Positions 43,719 to 55,828 are shown, counted from the first letter of the stretch. The stretch is 64,000 bases of DNA from Siphonodentalium dalli (GCA_032622095.1 CP136061.1:11051287-11115286), one strand, 5' to 3'. Notes: generated by a model not told the origin, from the sequence alone. Numbers and translations: made by a program.

Positions 43719-43886
43719 GTTTCTCCATATTTGATAGCTTGCAGAACACCGACTGCCGCAGTTGTTTGTCGGTCGAATCCATAACCAACATGATCAGCGT
43801 GAGCTCTCGTTCTATCTTCTACCAACAGCTCCCTGGGCTCCGATGATCTCGGCAGATAATGTAAATTCCTGAGTTCATTGGACATT
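43719..43886 (-). CDS. RSBN1: RSBN1/KDM9-like gene, coding exon 3
   Basis: 168 nt between the acceptor GTTGTTGCAG (43887) and the donor AAC/GTAAGT (43718). It encodes residues 624-680: RMSNELRNLHYLPRSSEPRE, then LLVEDRTRAHADHVGYGFDR and QTTAAVGVLQAIKYGET. This is the most conserved core of RSBN1/KDM9 proteins. His653 and Asp655 of RAHADHVG are the likely HxD iron ligands of the JmjC-like fold. That assignment follows the family (C. elegans DPY-21 has an HxD pair at the equivalent place) and was not tested here. Entry and exit phases fit exons 2 and 4. Confidence 0.95.
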
Positions 43887-43904
43887 CTGCAACAACACCA
43901 ATGT

Positions 43905-44228
43905 GAAGTGTAGCATACCCGGTACTAATAATAATATGAAGTGTGACATACCCGGTACTAATAATAATATGAAGTGTGACATACCCGGTACTAATAATAA
44001 TATACTATTCTCCCGGTACTAATAATAATATAAGATACCCAGGGGGGAGATATCGTGTTACACCGGTACTAATAATAATATAAGATATCCAGGGGGGAGA
44101 TATCGTGTTACACCGGTACTAATAATAATATACTATTCTCCCGGTACTAATAATAATATACTATTCTCCCGGTACTAATAATAATATACTATTCTCCCGG
44201 TACTAATAATAATATGCTATTCTCGTGT
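43905..44228. repeat. CCGGTACTAATAATAATATA minisatellite
   Basis: About ten copies with alternating spacers (GAAGTGTGACATAC, CTATTCTC, AGATACCCAGGGGGGAGATA). It begins about 20 bp upstream of the exon 3 acceptor, within the branch-point region of intron 2. Confidence 0.88.
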
Positions 44229-44379
44229 TTTACAGGTAACAACTAGGGGGCCGTCACAAAATGACGGGTATACAATTGTTCTTTGTTACTTTCTAGTGTC
44301 CGCGGTCATGAACAAATTCTCATTTCTATATAAGAAATGCAATGGTCATGCTTCTCTTTTTTGTCACTGGATGCACGAG

Positions 44380-44870
44380 GGAACACTTTATTTCATTAAA
44401 ACTGTATTTCTACACATACCCACCCCACATATATGCGCATGCACATATTGAACGAAACAAAATCAGCATATTACTTTAAATATTATTATATACAAACTGA
44501 AACATACTCAATTCGGGTGCGTTTATTCAGCGATGAAGGGGGCTTGCGGCACATTTTGATCTTAAACGGATCACCTTGGGAGCCTGCATTCAGTATGTAA
44601 CCTAAGGATCACAGGCCCATTTGTGGGAACACTTTATTTGAAATAAAACAGTATTTCCCCCCCCCCCCCCCCCTCCTTCTCCCCAACCCACATATACATG
44701 TATATGATGCACATACAGAAAGCAACAATCAAGATATTTTACTTTATTACTACATGTATATACATGTACTAACTGAAACAGGTTCCATTCGGGAGCCTTT
44801 ATTTAGCGATGCAAGAGCCTGCCGCGCCTTTGCGCACATTATATGACCTTAAACAGCGCACGCTTCGTGC
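44380..44870. repeat. Direct duplication of about 200 bp
   Basis: Copies at about 44385-44570 and 44632-44865 share GAACACTTTATTT, CATATNNATG, AACTGAAACA and TTCGGG(A/T)GC, then ATTTAGCGATG and CACATT. The second has a 17-base C run. Confidence 0.65.
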
Positions 44871-44934
44871 ACATTTTGATCTTTTAAACATTCTTTCATT
44901 AGATTTACATTCAACTGAAACATTAAAAGAGCAT

Positions 44935-45440
44935 TAATGAGCGTGGGCAGTATTGTTTACACTATATTAGTCCCGGCTCGCGTGGGCAGTATTGTTTACA
45001 CTATATTAGTCACGGCTCGGTGAGCGTGGGCAGTATTGTTTACACTATATTAGTCCCGGCTCGGTGAGCGTGGGCAGTATTGTTTACACTATATTAGTCC
45101 CGGCTCGGTGAGCGTGGGCAGTATTGTTTACACTATATTAGTTCCGGCTCGCGTGGGCAGTATTGTTTACACTATATTAGTTCCGGCTCGGTGAGCGTGG
45201 GCAGTATTGTTTACACTATATTAGTCCCGGCTCGCGTGGGCAGTATTGTTTACACTACATGTATATTAGTCCCGGCTCGGTGAGCGTGGGCAGTATTGTT
45301 TACACTATATTAGTCCCGGCTCGGTGAGCGTGGGCAGTATTGTTTACACTATAATAGACCCGGCTCGCGTGGGCAGTATTGTTTACACTATATTAGTCCC
45401 GGCTCGCGTGGGCAGTATTGTTTACACTATATTAGTCCCG
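44935..45440. repeat. 33-44-bp minisatellite, about twelve copies
   Basis: Units GCGTGGGCAGTATTGTTTAC then ACTATATTAGTCCCGGCTCG, with or without GTGA between copies, giving two unit lengths mixed along the array. Confidence 0.93.
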
Positions 45441-46540
45441 ACTCGGGAATGTGGTTTTTCTAACCGAGTTCCGGCGAATCTACTGTGTACCCACTGACTG
45501 TCAGACTGTGTCCATTCACCATCTTCCGCACAACTTTCATAACAAAGACAGCATTCTTTACGTATGTTTACACCGAACTGGCAAATTAAAATACCATATT
45601 AGCATATCTCGACTCTACACCCATTACATGCACTTTCATGACAAAATCAACATTTGTTACTTCTATTCACACTCAACCTGAACTGACAAATTAATTTAGC
45701 GCCTATTTGCAACAACGCTGTTAGCTCGCATGGAAGTTTCGTCGACAATAGCAAAGATACTGTGGGTTTGTGTGCGACATCATTTCGACAAACGTCATAA
45801 GAAATAGTCTATACTTGAGTGCAAATACTGCATTTCGGGACCATGTTAGATCTCAGGTTTGCTTTGACCAATCAACTTAAAATTTGGTGAGTCACCTTTT
45901 ACGACACAATATACATGTAGGCCGTGGTACAAATTTGGGCCACATTGCACGCATGGTTGAAAAGTTATAGCCGCACCAAAAGCGTGACCGAGCTATACAC
46001 AGACAGACAGACAGACACACACACACACACAGACGACGGGTTTTATATATATAGATAATCGGGTGTCTGACCAGGTGACACAGGGTCAGCGAATATCACA
46101 GCTAGCCCTCCTGAATGACAGTAACAAGACAGAATGGAGGACTGGCTGATGGAATATAACGACTTTCAGTTTGTCAACAGTATAGTGAAAGACATGGCTT
46201 GAAACTATCCATCATATAATTTTCCCACATGATGAAGATTGTGCACGATGTATGGGTGACGTGAGAATGGGTGGATGTCTGCTAGTCATATTAAAGAAGA
46301 GGCTAAATATAATGACCAAGGTCCCAATTTATCACAGACAAATTGTTCCTCGTCGATATAAATTTAGAAATATTTACACTCACACATGCATTCGCGTTGT
46401 GGAACATGAATGCAGGACGTTGGTTGGTCGAAATTAGGTCACATGACATCGCATGCTGACCCCAACTTGCATCCATTTTTGTGTAGACGCAACTTGTACC
46501 GATACACGATAATAACGTTGGAAATGGGAGCTTAAAACTC
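45441..46540. other. RSBN1 intron 2 unique sequence with a dispersed-repeat tail
   Basis: No gene. About 45850-46062 looks like the 3' part of a dispersed repeat ending in ACAGACAGACAGACAGACAC, then ACACAC and TTTTATATATATAGATA. Confidence 0.45.
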
Positions 46541-46542
46541 TT

Positions 46543-46941
46543 TTAACCCTTTACCCAACAAACCGGCCAAAACCGGCCAAATAAAGCTTCAACAGCCTAA
46601 AATATCTTCGGTCTGTCTCAATAGAACCATACAAATATGGATATCATTGGAACCGGCTCCTTGACCACATTGTGATAGTTACAGTTATGCCCTGTGCCAA
46701 TGCATTCTCTTATATATGCGAGTCGACCATAGGTCGCCTCGCATATATAAGAGAATGCATTGGCCTAAAATAAATCTTTTTTAACACTTTTTACCATTTT
46801 TTCTTACATTCTTTAACAATTTTATAATTTTTAATGTGTTAAGCCAATGCATTCTCTTATATATGCGAGGCGACCTATGGTCGACTCGCATATATAAGAG
46901 AATGCATTGGCACAGGGCCCTTCTGTTGGGTAAAGGGTTAA
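46543..46941 (+). mobile_element. piggyBac-type MITE, copy E (in RSBN1 intron 2)
   Basis: TTAA-bounded 399-bp copy, highly similar to copy A in inverse orientation. Both retain CGGCCAAAACCGGCC, which is altered in B, C and D. Confidence 0.9.
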
Positions 46942-47307
46942 TCTGCCAGTTGACTCGGATGAGTGTAAATATAAGTAATGGATATTGATTTCGTTGCGTT
47001 CTATAGAGTATGGATGCAAGTTCGTCTGAAATTTTTATGTGTGGAACGCTTTCGCACAAAATGTCAGACCAACTTGCATCCATACTCTATGGAACGCAAG
47101 CAAATCAACATATATTTCTTAAGTGGAAGCTGGATCCTGGAGCAACGTACCCCAAAAAACAGCACATTTTATTTATGTCAAAAGTATAACTTAGACAAAT
47201 TTGGAAAATTGACTCCCAATGAGTTAAAAATATGCCAATATGTTCTGATAGGATTATTATGCAGATTGTTGACTCTGTGCCATACTAAATGTACATGTAT
47301 GTCAACT

Positions 47308-47375
47308 TACGATTTGGCTCAATACCCACAACAGCTCCCTTGGCTCCGATGATCTTGTCAGATAATGACAATATT
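47308..47375 (-). pseudogene. Decayed partial copy of RSBN1 exon 3
   Basis: In the sense direction it reads HYLTRSSEPRELLWVLSQ, where exon 3 has HYLPRSSEPRELLVEDRT. About 45 bp match with few changes (for example GCTCCCTTGGCTCCGATGAT versus GCTCCCTGGGCTCCGATGAT). It is followed by a donor-like GTAAGTTG at 47310-47303 but lacks the middle of exon 3 and a suitable acceptor. It lies in intron 2, 3.4 kb upstream of the real exon. Confidence 0.7.
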
Positions 47376-47754
47376 AAAGGTCTACTTAATTTTTCGAACC
47401 CCCAGATCATAGAATAAAATATATGCCGTATGATACACCATTTGAAAGAGGAAGCTCCAAAACATTGTATTTTCAACTTATTCGATGTAATAAACTGTGA
47501 TCATCTTTATCGTGAGATACTGCTCAAGTTTATGCACAAAGTCTATTATTTTCAATGGAAGGGGAATAACTCTATATATTTAGATATAGAGTTTCATTTG
47601 TTTGAATTCTGTTGCATTCTTGGAGCCATAAGGGGGGGGGGGATTATTTTATGATTTCAGCTATTTTCTATTACTCTATGGGCACCTTCTGAGACACGTT
47701 CCAAATGGTGATGAATTATAGTATTTAAAAGGAGGTAAAGTGGTAACATTTGAA

Positions 47755-47985
47755 TGAGGAATTCAGTGTTAATTTGAATGGGGAATGAGGAATTCAGTGT
47801 TAAATTGAATGGGGAATGAGGAATTCAGTGTTAATTTGAATGAGGAATTCAGTGTTAATTTGAATGGGGAATGAGGAATTCAGTGTTAATTTGAATGGGG
47901 AATGAGGAATTCAGTATTAATTTGAATGGGGAATGAGGAATTCAGTGTTAATTTGAATGGGGAATGAGGAATTCAGTGTTAATTT
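47755..47985. repeat. About 31-bp minisatellite (GGGGAATGAGGAATTCAGTG)
   Basis: Eight copies of GAATGGGGAATGAGGAATTC then AGTGTTAATTT; one copy lacks the 8-bp GGGGAATG block. Confidence 0.92.
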
Positions 47986-48529
47986 TTTAGAAAAGATTGA
48001 TCAAAGCTTACAAAGTGCAGATCTATGACCATATCATACCTTTTTGGAAAGTTTGATGACTTATCTAGTAACAACGCGAAGCAGAAGTTTGATTATCATC
48101 CAAGGTTGGATATTATTGGACATTATTAAAAAGTAGGTCACCATTGTTTATCATTGTTTATAATATTTCCATCAAATGTCACAAAACAAAACATAAATGA
48201 AAAATCTGCTTTGCGTTGTCACTAAATATACAATGTATGCTCAAACATTCAAACAAGACATGAAGTATTAATCTGCGATTTGTAAATATTGAGTAATCTT
48301 GTCTTAAAAATTAACACTAATTCCCCATTTAAATGTTGCCTCAAAATATACCAACGCAGAAGATTTACGAACAATTTGTTGATATAGAGCTGAACATACA
48401 TGTACATGTTTTGTTTCCTACCATATACTAGTAGCTCGATTTTGGTAGTTCAATCTTTTATGTCAACGGGCGAGTAAAAATTGCAACTGTAGACAAATTG
48501 GAATAAAATCTAGAGCTGTCATTACGCTG

Positions 48530-48812
48530 AAACGTTTATGGCACCACATAATTTATGAAATGTTTATGGCACCACATAATTTATGAAACGTTTATGGCAC
48601 CACATAATTTATGAAACGTTTATGGCACCACATAATTTATGAAACGTTGATGGCACCACATAATTTATGAAACGTTTATGGCACCACATAATTTATGAAA
48701 TGTTTATGGCACCACATAATTTATGAAACGTTTATGGCACCACATAATTTATGAAACGTTTATGGCACCACATAATTTATGAAACGTTTATGGCACCACA
48801 TAATTTTTATGA
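48530..48812. repeat. 28-bp minisatellite
   Basis: About eleven copies of AAACGTTTATGGCACCACAT then AATTTATG, almost identical to one another. Confidence 0.94.
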
Positions 48813-48849
48813 TTAAAACGAACAGAAAGCAGTGCATGAAATTTTTAAA

Positions 48850-49675
48850 TACATGTTAAAATACACAATAAACCTTTTTTGGACATTCTATATCTGATTT
48901 CATGTTAAGATAACACAATAAACCATTTGCGGACATTCCATATCCGATTTCACATGTTAAGATAACACAATAAACCTATTCTGGACATTCCGTAATCGAT
49001 TTCATGTTAAGATAACACAATAAACCTATTCTGGACATTCTGTAATCGATTTCATGTTAAGATAACACAATAAACCATTTGCAGACATTCTGTATCCGAT
49101 TTCATGTTAAGATAACACAATAAACCTTTACCAGACATTCTGTATCTGATTTCACATGTTAAGATAACACAATAAACCTTTTCTGAACATTCCGTATATG
49201 ATTCCGAACATTCCGTATGCGATTTTACATGTTAAGATACAAGCCTTGAAATAGGGTGTCTGTCATTTGCAGAATGAGGTCCCCAGAGGGTGAATTTAGT
49301 GATGCTACCCCGCATAGCGGGCTAGCATCACCAAGTTCACCCTCTGGGAACCTCATTCTGCTGAGGTGTAAGCAGAATGAGGTCCACAGAGGGTGAATTT
49401 GGTGATGCTAGCCCGCTATCCGGGGTAGCATCACTAAATTCACCCTCTGGGGACCTCATTCTGCAAATGACAGACACCCTATTTCAAGGCTTGTTAAGAT
49501 AAGACAATAAACCTTTTGCAGATATTCCATTTCCGATTTAATAAGATATACACAATAAACCTTTTGCGGACATTCCGTATCCCATTTCACATGTTAAAAT
49601 AAGACAGTAAACTTTTTCCGGACATTCCGTATCTGATTCTGGACATTCCGTATCTGATTTCAGAATTACGATATA
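48850..49675. repeat. About 52-bp minisatellite interrupted by a MITE
   Basis: About ten copies of ACACAATAAACCTTTTGCGG, then ACATTCCGTATCCGATTTCA and TGTTAAGATA. The hAT-like MITE at 49240-49493 splits the array. Confidence 0.9.
49240..49493. mobile_element. hAT-like double-hairpin MITE with exact 8-bp target duplication
   Basis: Starts CAAGCCTTGAAATAGGGTGT and ends ACACCCTATTTCAAGGCTTG, a perfect 20-bp TIR. TTAAGATA occurs on both sides (49232-49239 and 49494-49501) and belongs to the host minisatellite unit. This copy best defines the family's ends. Confidence 0.93.
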
Positions 49676-49679
49676 AAAT

Positions 49680-50250
49680 ACAAATGGCACACTTTTTGTT
49701 AGGGGACGGAACATCATGTCTGAAATTGGATTTATTATGACTTCAATTTGTAATTCTTGGACATATTATTAAATGCTCGTAGAAAGGTAGTTCAGTTATT
49801 TATCGACCTACATGTATTTCGATACCAGGAAAAATTCAAAAGCGAATCCATATTATGACGGATTGTCGCCAGAGCGCAAACCACCAGTTTGTTTTAAGGA
49901 ATATGGAATCACGATTTTCAAATGTGTCAACAGTGATTGAAAAGAGTCAGCCCAGTCAGAGGGCCATGGTCACAAGAGTATATCATATTTTTGTAAATAG
50001 ATCGCTTCTAGTGGACATGCATGCTTTCATAGTCACCAAATCCAATCAGAGGGGTGGTCGGTTGCATGTGTCAGACAGACTAATCTAATCAAGATAATCC
50101 TGTGTTGTGATCTGTTGGCCATCTGATCTGGTTGTAAGATATCCATGAGATGTTTTAATGGGCCAATTTGTGACACATTTACATTGAATCTAAGAAATCT
50201 TAAAATTGGGATTCGTTGGTAGTTTCAGGTGTCAAAAGTATCAATTATGT
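49680..50250. other. RSBN1 intron 2 start, no gene
   Basis: Unique sequence. The 77-codon plus ORF at 49855-50088 has no recognised domain. Confidence 0.45.
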
Positions 50251-50405
50251 TTTATTTTTTTAGCATGTTGGCACACTTGAAAACAGCTAAACGTTGTTTA
50301 TAATAAGTATATAACAAATTTTTTATAGAAATTTTCGAAATTTGATATTCCATATTCCATAATCTAAATATTGTTTTAGCATGGAAGGAGAGACCTAATA
50401 CACAC

Positions 50406-51837
50406 CTTTTCTTCTTATATGGAGATTTCAAGTCTGCGGTTGGAACCATTTGCTCCCCGGGTCTGGTCCATAAAATAGGTCCATCATCACTCTGCGTCCT
50501 TGACTCCATTTTGACTGACGACCAGTGACCCCAGGGCATCACAGCTCGTAGGAAATAGTCCCTTTCCATCGTATCAAGAATTTTTGGGAAATAGTCGCCA
50601 GCCTCTTCGTTGACCGCACCAACAACACTGACCTGCAGTAGTGCACCTGAGCGGAACGTACCATGACTGTAAGTCCTTCTCATTTCTTCATAACACTTCA
50701 GTATAGATTCTGTCTCAATGTCGGATTTACCAGGGGTACTAACTTTGACAGTGAGATTTGAATAATGTGTCGCCAAAAACTGAACAAAGTCTGGGAACCC
50801 CTCTGCTGCATTATGAACTATACCCATTACAAAGTGAGACTCCCCTTCAGATGGTTCAGTAAACAGCAAGCGGAAATATTCATCAACAAATTCCTTAAGT
50901 TCACCGTCAGAAAGTTTAGAAATTTCATCCTGATATAAATGGACGGTTAAAGCGCCCCCATTTGAGCACCTTTCAATATGAACATACTTTGAATACTTTT
51001 CGCTGATTGGATAATTTGATAGAGACAGTGAAGAACAAGATTGCTGTTTCTTACTACATTGTGTTAGTTTGATGTTTGTGGAGGTTGAATGCTGTTCGTT
51101 ACCACATGGTGCCTGTTTGATGTTTGTGGAGGTTGAATGCTGTTCGTTACCACATGGTGCCTGTTTGATGTCCGTGGAGATTGAATGCTGTTCGTTACCA
51201 CATGGTGCCTGTTTGATGTTTGTGGAGGTTGAATGCTGTTCGTTACCACATGGTGCCTGTTTGATGTCCGTGGAGTTTGAATGCTGTTTGTTACCACATG
51301 GTACCTGTTTGATGTTTGTGGAGGTTGGATGAGATACAGGTGCCTGAATAGTTTGAGTACTTGAACTTTTTGATACTTTAGTCTCATTATGTGATGAGAC
51401 TGTCTTCATAGATTCTTCCTTGTGAAAGTTTGTCTGACATGACTTGGTATTGGTTCTTCTTCTTAGGTTAACCTGAACACCACAATTACTCACAATTTTC
51501 TTGCGAATTGCAAGCTTAGGCACAGTTCCATTAACCTCAACATTTAAGCATTGTAGAGTTGAAACTTGTTTGTCGTCAACTGTCTTCGTTAACAGTTTGG
51601 TATCGTTTTTACTGGTACTTGAGGTTTTGTGATGGTGGTGATGTCGATGGTGATGATGGTGATGATGGTGGTGTTTACTTGATTTGTGATGTGATGGCTT
51701 CTCAGGCGTATCTTTGTCATGTTTTGTTTCTTTCTTAACACCATCAGCAGGACGGCTATTGAGACCTGCTGTAAAAGGCTTATTTTCATCAGGAAGGTGA
51801 TGTTTCTTTCCTCCATGTTTTCTTTCCTTCTCCTCTT
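50406..51837 (-). CDS. RSBN1: RSBN1/KDM9-like gene, coding exon 2
   Basis: 1432 nt between the acceptor GTCATTTTGATTTCAG (51838) and the donor AAAAG/GTGTGT (50405). Encodes residues 147-624. Order: a basic Lys/His-rich segment with an almost pure His tract (about residues 200-216, near 51631-51673); a linker with the basic RRRTNTKSCQTNFHKEES; a coding minisatellite of six 16-residue units such as STNIKQAPCGNEQHST (about 51060-51325); then the conserved N-half of the RSBN1 domain from about residue 429, with KYVHIERCSNGGALTVHLYQ, ESHFVMGIVHNAAEGFPDFV, YSHGTFRSGALLQVSVVGAV, SDDGPILWTRPGEQMVPTAD and LKSPYKKKR. RSBN1 proteins are nuclear; KDM9 members (DPY-21) demethylate H4K20me2. The identification rests on motif recognition, not a search. 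Confidence 0.95.
51060..51325 (-). repeat. 48-bp coding minisatellite in RSBN1 exon 2
   Basis: Five to six in-frame copies of ACATCAAACAGGCACCATGT, then GGTAACGAACAGCATTCAAC. Units alternate TSTN/ISTD starts, so expansion was by pairs. All copies stay in frame. Confidence 0.92.
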
Positions 51838-52173
51838 CTGAAATCAAAATGACAAAAAAAGATCATGAGTTGGATGACCAAATAAGACCTCTTTTCATAA
51901 ACACTTGGTTAGCAGATTATTCCTCTAAAAGTTCAGTTGGTCGATCAAATTAAAAATGGTTTTAATTAGATGTAAAGGCTCACAAACATTTTCGAATGCC
52001 CAGATCACATTATACACAACATATTCCATAGCATATACCATGCTTTGGAAGAGGAAATATACCAAGGATTATCCCTATTATGGCTGTTAGCATGCGAGAG
52101 CATGAACATTAGTGTCATCGACTCACCGATTAGTAGTCACCCTATAAACTCTGATGGGAAACTAGCATGGTCT

Positions 52174-52191
52174 GGGGGGGGGGGGGGGGGG
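52174..52191. repeat. 18-base G homopolymer
   Basis: Uninterrupted G run in RSBN1 intron 1. Confidence 0.9.
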
Positions 52192-52379
52192 TCAGTCAGT
52201 AATAGAGCTTTCCACTCATACTCATATTCACTAGTGGGAGGAGTTTACGGTCGCTACGAGACAAGGTATTTGCAGAAATATTTTGTTTGTCTATCAGCAC
52301 TTTACCTTATGTTATAACAAGCTGAAACAGTCTCCTTGGTGTGCATTGCTTTATACATATTGATATTTTAAACATTTTG

Positions 52380-52640
52380 ATTTAAAAAAAAAAAAATAGA
52401 AATAATTTTTGTTTTAATTAAATTTTTGAATGTTTTTAGATTGAACTCCTTGCTCAATTTAAATTTCTATTTTTTTAATTTAAGAAAAATCTAATTAAAT
52501 TATAGATTGTTTTAAGGTCTTGCTCAATTTAAAAATTGAAAAAAAGTTAATGATTGTATTTTTTTTAGATTGAATTGCTTTCTCAATTTAACATTTAAAA
52601 TAAAAAATTTAAATAAACTTCAATTGAAAAATAAAATTTA
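52380..52640. repeat. AT-rich degenerate repeat
   Basis: Three loose copies of TTTTTAGATTGAA(C/T)T(C/G)CTT then GCTCAATTTAAA, with long A and T runs. Confidence 0.6.
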
Positions 52641-54190
52641 AAAAAAAACCCAACTCCATCAGCCAGGGTACCCCGAGTCACAACACCAAATTTGGTTGAA
52701 ATCGGTCCAGGGTTCTTGGAGAAAAATTGTGAAGAGACAGATACTTCTCTTTTATATACTATTACATGTATACATGTATACCGGTAGCTACACCGGAGAA
52801 CATACATTCTTTTTTTGCCTTTAATTGTGAAAATTATGACAAGTGTCATGCAAAATGAAACGAGAGGCCGATCACGATCGGCAGATGTTTAACCCATACA
52901 TGTACCTTAGCGACAGCGATGATCTATTTTCATATATCCTTAAACCATCCTTTTCATGAGTGCAAAACTTTCAACAATTCACACTTGTGGAATCACACTT
53001 ATTGGGGGCACCTTGCTCCACATAAACACAATGTTTTGATTTCAACCTATTAGGTCACTCCAACACAGATACATGTATGTCTTATAGAGTGATAAAGCTA
53101 ATTAAGCTCAATCCATAGTCGGAGAGAAGCACCATAGCCGTTAAATATAAAATAGTTAAGAAATTAAGTAGATAAACATCATAGCAACTCAATTTATCTG
53201 TTTAGAACATTGGAACATGAAACATAATTAGATCTTGTGTTAATTTTTTATTATCATTGCTCTTTTTTGTTTATTATGTTTTGTGGCAGCTGCATATTAA
53301 AAATGCATAGCAACCTATTAATATTTCACCACTAAAAAACAATCAATACCTGAACAACTACATGTTGTATACAAGTGAGGGATGTATAGACCTGGATATA
53401 AAATATGATTGCTAATGATTGGATATAAAGGTTAATTTTCTTCTAAGCTGATCATTGGAAAGATACAATGTCTGTAAACAGTGGAAATATAATTAAAGTT
53501 ATGGTTAGTATTTTCGAAACCATTCAATCGATACCAAAATCTATACAGGCGAAGAATGTGTCATGATTATCACAGATGTGATTATTTATAGAGTGATCGT
53601 ACCAGGGACACAGGAAGCACCAAAGGGCAAGGAGGACAAACCAGTCAGGAGGGCGCTTTTCGGGTATACACTGGACTCCCCCGGGTCAGTGCAGGGGGAG
53701 GGGGGCAAGTACCCCTGCATGCCCCCTTCTCTGGGTTCCCTGAATCACACACTTATTAAGCATAATCCAAGTTTCATCTCTTATTCAATCTTAATGTACA
53801 TGTATACCGGTATTTCCACTGTGTTGTTCAAGTAATACTTTCCCCAAAACATGAGTTGGCATTTTATGTCACTTCGGTCAAGGTAGTTCAATATTTCTGC
53901 AGCTGGATAAAAAATAAATAGAAAAAAAATAATATCCCAACCTACATGTTTCTACCCTAATTTTTTCACACCGTTGGGCCAAAACAAAATGAATGCGTGT
54001 TTCCCGTAACGAGCCCAAAATAAATAGGGGCGGGCGGTAGGCTTTTCCTTTTATTTTTTTATGGTCTCGTGCGGGCCATGCCTAACCACCATCAAACACA
54101 TACAATGACCCAGAGCAACCGACAAATTGGTGATAAAACTGATATATTGAGGGGAAACATATAAAACAGATAACAGTAGACAGTTTACAT
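52641..54190. other. RSBN1 intron 1, no gene
   Basis: About 52640-52800 carries ACCAAATTTGGTTGAAATCG-type text common in dispersed invertebrate repeats. 53940-54060 is an inverse copy of the GTTACGGGAAACACGCATCA repeat that recurs at about 56830-56900 and, diverged, at 57930-57985. No ORF of interest. Confidence 0.45.
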
Positions 54191-54194
54191 GTCC

Positions 54195-54650
54195 GCATGG
54201 CACGGGGGAGAGATGAATTAATGTTGTAGGGGGGGAGATGAGTGTTGTAGGGGGCGCAGTGGAGAGATGAGTTGTTGTAGGGGGCACGGGGAGAGATGGG
54301 TTAAAGTTGTAGGGGGCACAGGGGAGAGATGAGTAATTTATTAATTAACAGTTAACGTTGTAGGGGGCACATGGGAGACTCCCCAGGGAGAGATGAGTAA
54401 TTTGTTAGTGGACAGTTAATGTTGTAGTGGGTGCGGGGAACAGTCAACGTTGTAGGGGGAGTGGGGGAGAGATGAGTTGTAGGGGGCATGGGGGAGAGAT
54501 AAGTAATCTATTAGTTGACAGTTAACTTGTAAGGGATGCGGGGGAGAGATGAGTTGTTGTAGGGGGCACGGGGGAGAGATGAGTAATTTATTAGTTGACA
54601 GTTAACATTTTAGGGGGCGCGGGGGAGAGATGAGTAATTTATTAGTTGGC
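54195..54650. repeat. GGGGGAGAGATGAGTAATTT minisatellite
   Basis: About ten copies of TTGTAGGGGGCACGGGGGAG then AGATGAGTAATTTATTAGTT, of 25-60 bp because of internal deletions; one copy has a duplicated GTTAAC block. Confidence 0.85.
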
Positions 54651-54734
54651 TTCAGGGTTTTTGTTGGGAAATGTCAGAACCCCCTATTTCAAACTGAAGT
54701 TCACACCCCCTGAACCAAGCAAAATTTTGAGCTG

Positions 54735-54810
54735 GGAATATTCATGAGTGGACCTAACACCCCATGAGTGGACCTAACACCCCATGAGTGGACCTTACAC
54801 CCCATGAATG
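54735..54810. repeat. 21-bp tandem repeat
   Basis: Four copies of CATGAGTGGACCTAACACCC. Confidence 0.9.
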
Positions 54811-55825
54811 GAAAAATTTTGTTATCACAGGCCCACTGTCCTGTTGGACGTTTTGTAACCAGAAAATTTGAAGTGGCAAGTCGGTTTTCTGTTGATTACT
54901 AGTTAGTGTTGGTATCTATATCATAGTATGTAGCTTATCAGTTATTTAATCATGCATGGCATGTGGAATTCAAATTGTGCACACTATCGACAAAGTAATT
55001 AGTAAAGGTATTATATATGTAATATATATATGTTACGATACCACAATACAACATCCTGTTCATGCAAAGTCATTCCATGGGCTTCATTTTGTGTTTTATA
55101 TCTGTTGTAAATTGCGATTAACATGCATGCGAAAAAAATACAAAGCCCTGCACTTGCTACTAGTAACAATCGGCACAAACTTTCCGAGTTTTCGATCGCA
55201 AATCTTGCATGTTTATGGGGAAGATGACTATTATTTGAGTTAATATTTAGATGTAAATGATATTTCTGGGCTTTATATACCCGGTACATGTATATGAATT
55301 TATGAAACGAGCAATTGAATGTGAGACTGAGACAACATTTATAAGATTTTTATCAACACATCCTGAATTTTGTATGCACCCAGTAAAATTGTGATCTGGC
55401 AATCCGATCATTGTTGTGTTCTTGTGACGAAAAACCATTCTAATTAATGCGCCAAAAATCTGATTCAGTAACTTGTCAATTCTTGAGAACGACATTCGAA
55501 AACAGTGTATTTTGTGCCATCAAACCGGACGATATAACTCCGAACCGGACACCGAAAGAGGAATCTGATTGCATCGATTGTAGCCTGTGGTTATACAGCT
55601 TGTAAATATTAAAGAGAACACGTCTCCATTTTCACCCAGAGACTTCGAATCGACCCATGTGCGACCGCCATCGTTGAGATGAACTTGTTCGGATCGATTT
55701 GGTTCGATTCGAATCAACCGCGGAAAACATCCATGGATGTTTAATGTAAATATCAACAAACACATGTTTCCGGTCAGCGAAGAGGAACGATAACTCGTGA
55801 TCTTCTGGTATTGCATCAGATTGTA
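54811..55825. other. RSBN1 intron 1 unique sequence
   Basis: No gene supported. Overlapping ORFs of 82-98 codons on the minus strand (55247-55883) have no recognised domain. CGAATCGACC/GGATCGATTTGGTTCGATTC text at 55645-55715 is locally repetitive. Confidence 0.4.
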
Positions 55826-55828
55826 TTA

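Noticed and set aside
51069-51332. Cys-rich plus-strand ORF (SLPHGACLMFVEVECC repeats)
   Set aside because: Antisense shadow of the coding minisatellite in RSBN1 exon 2.
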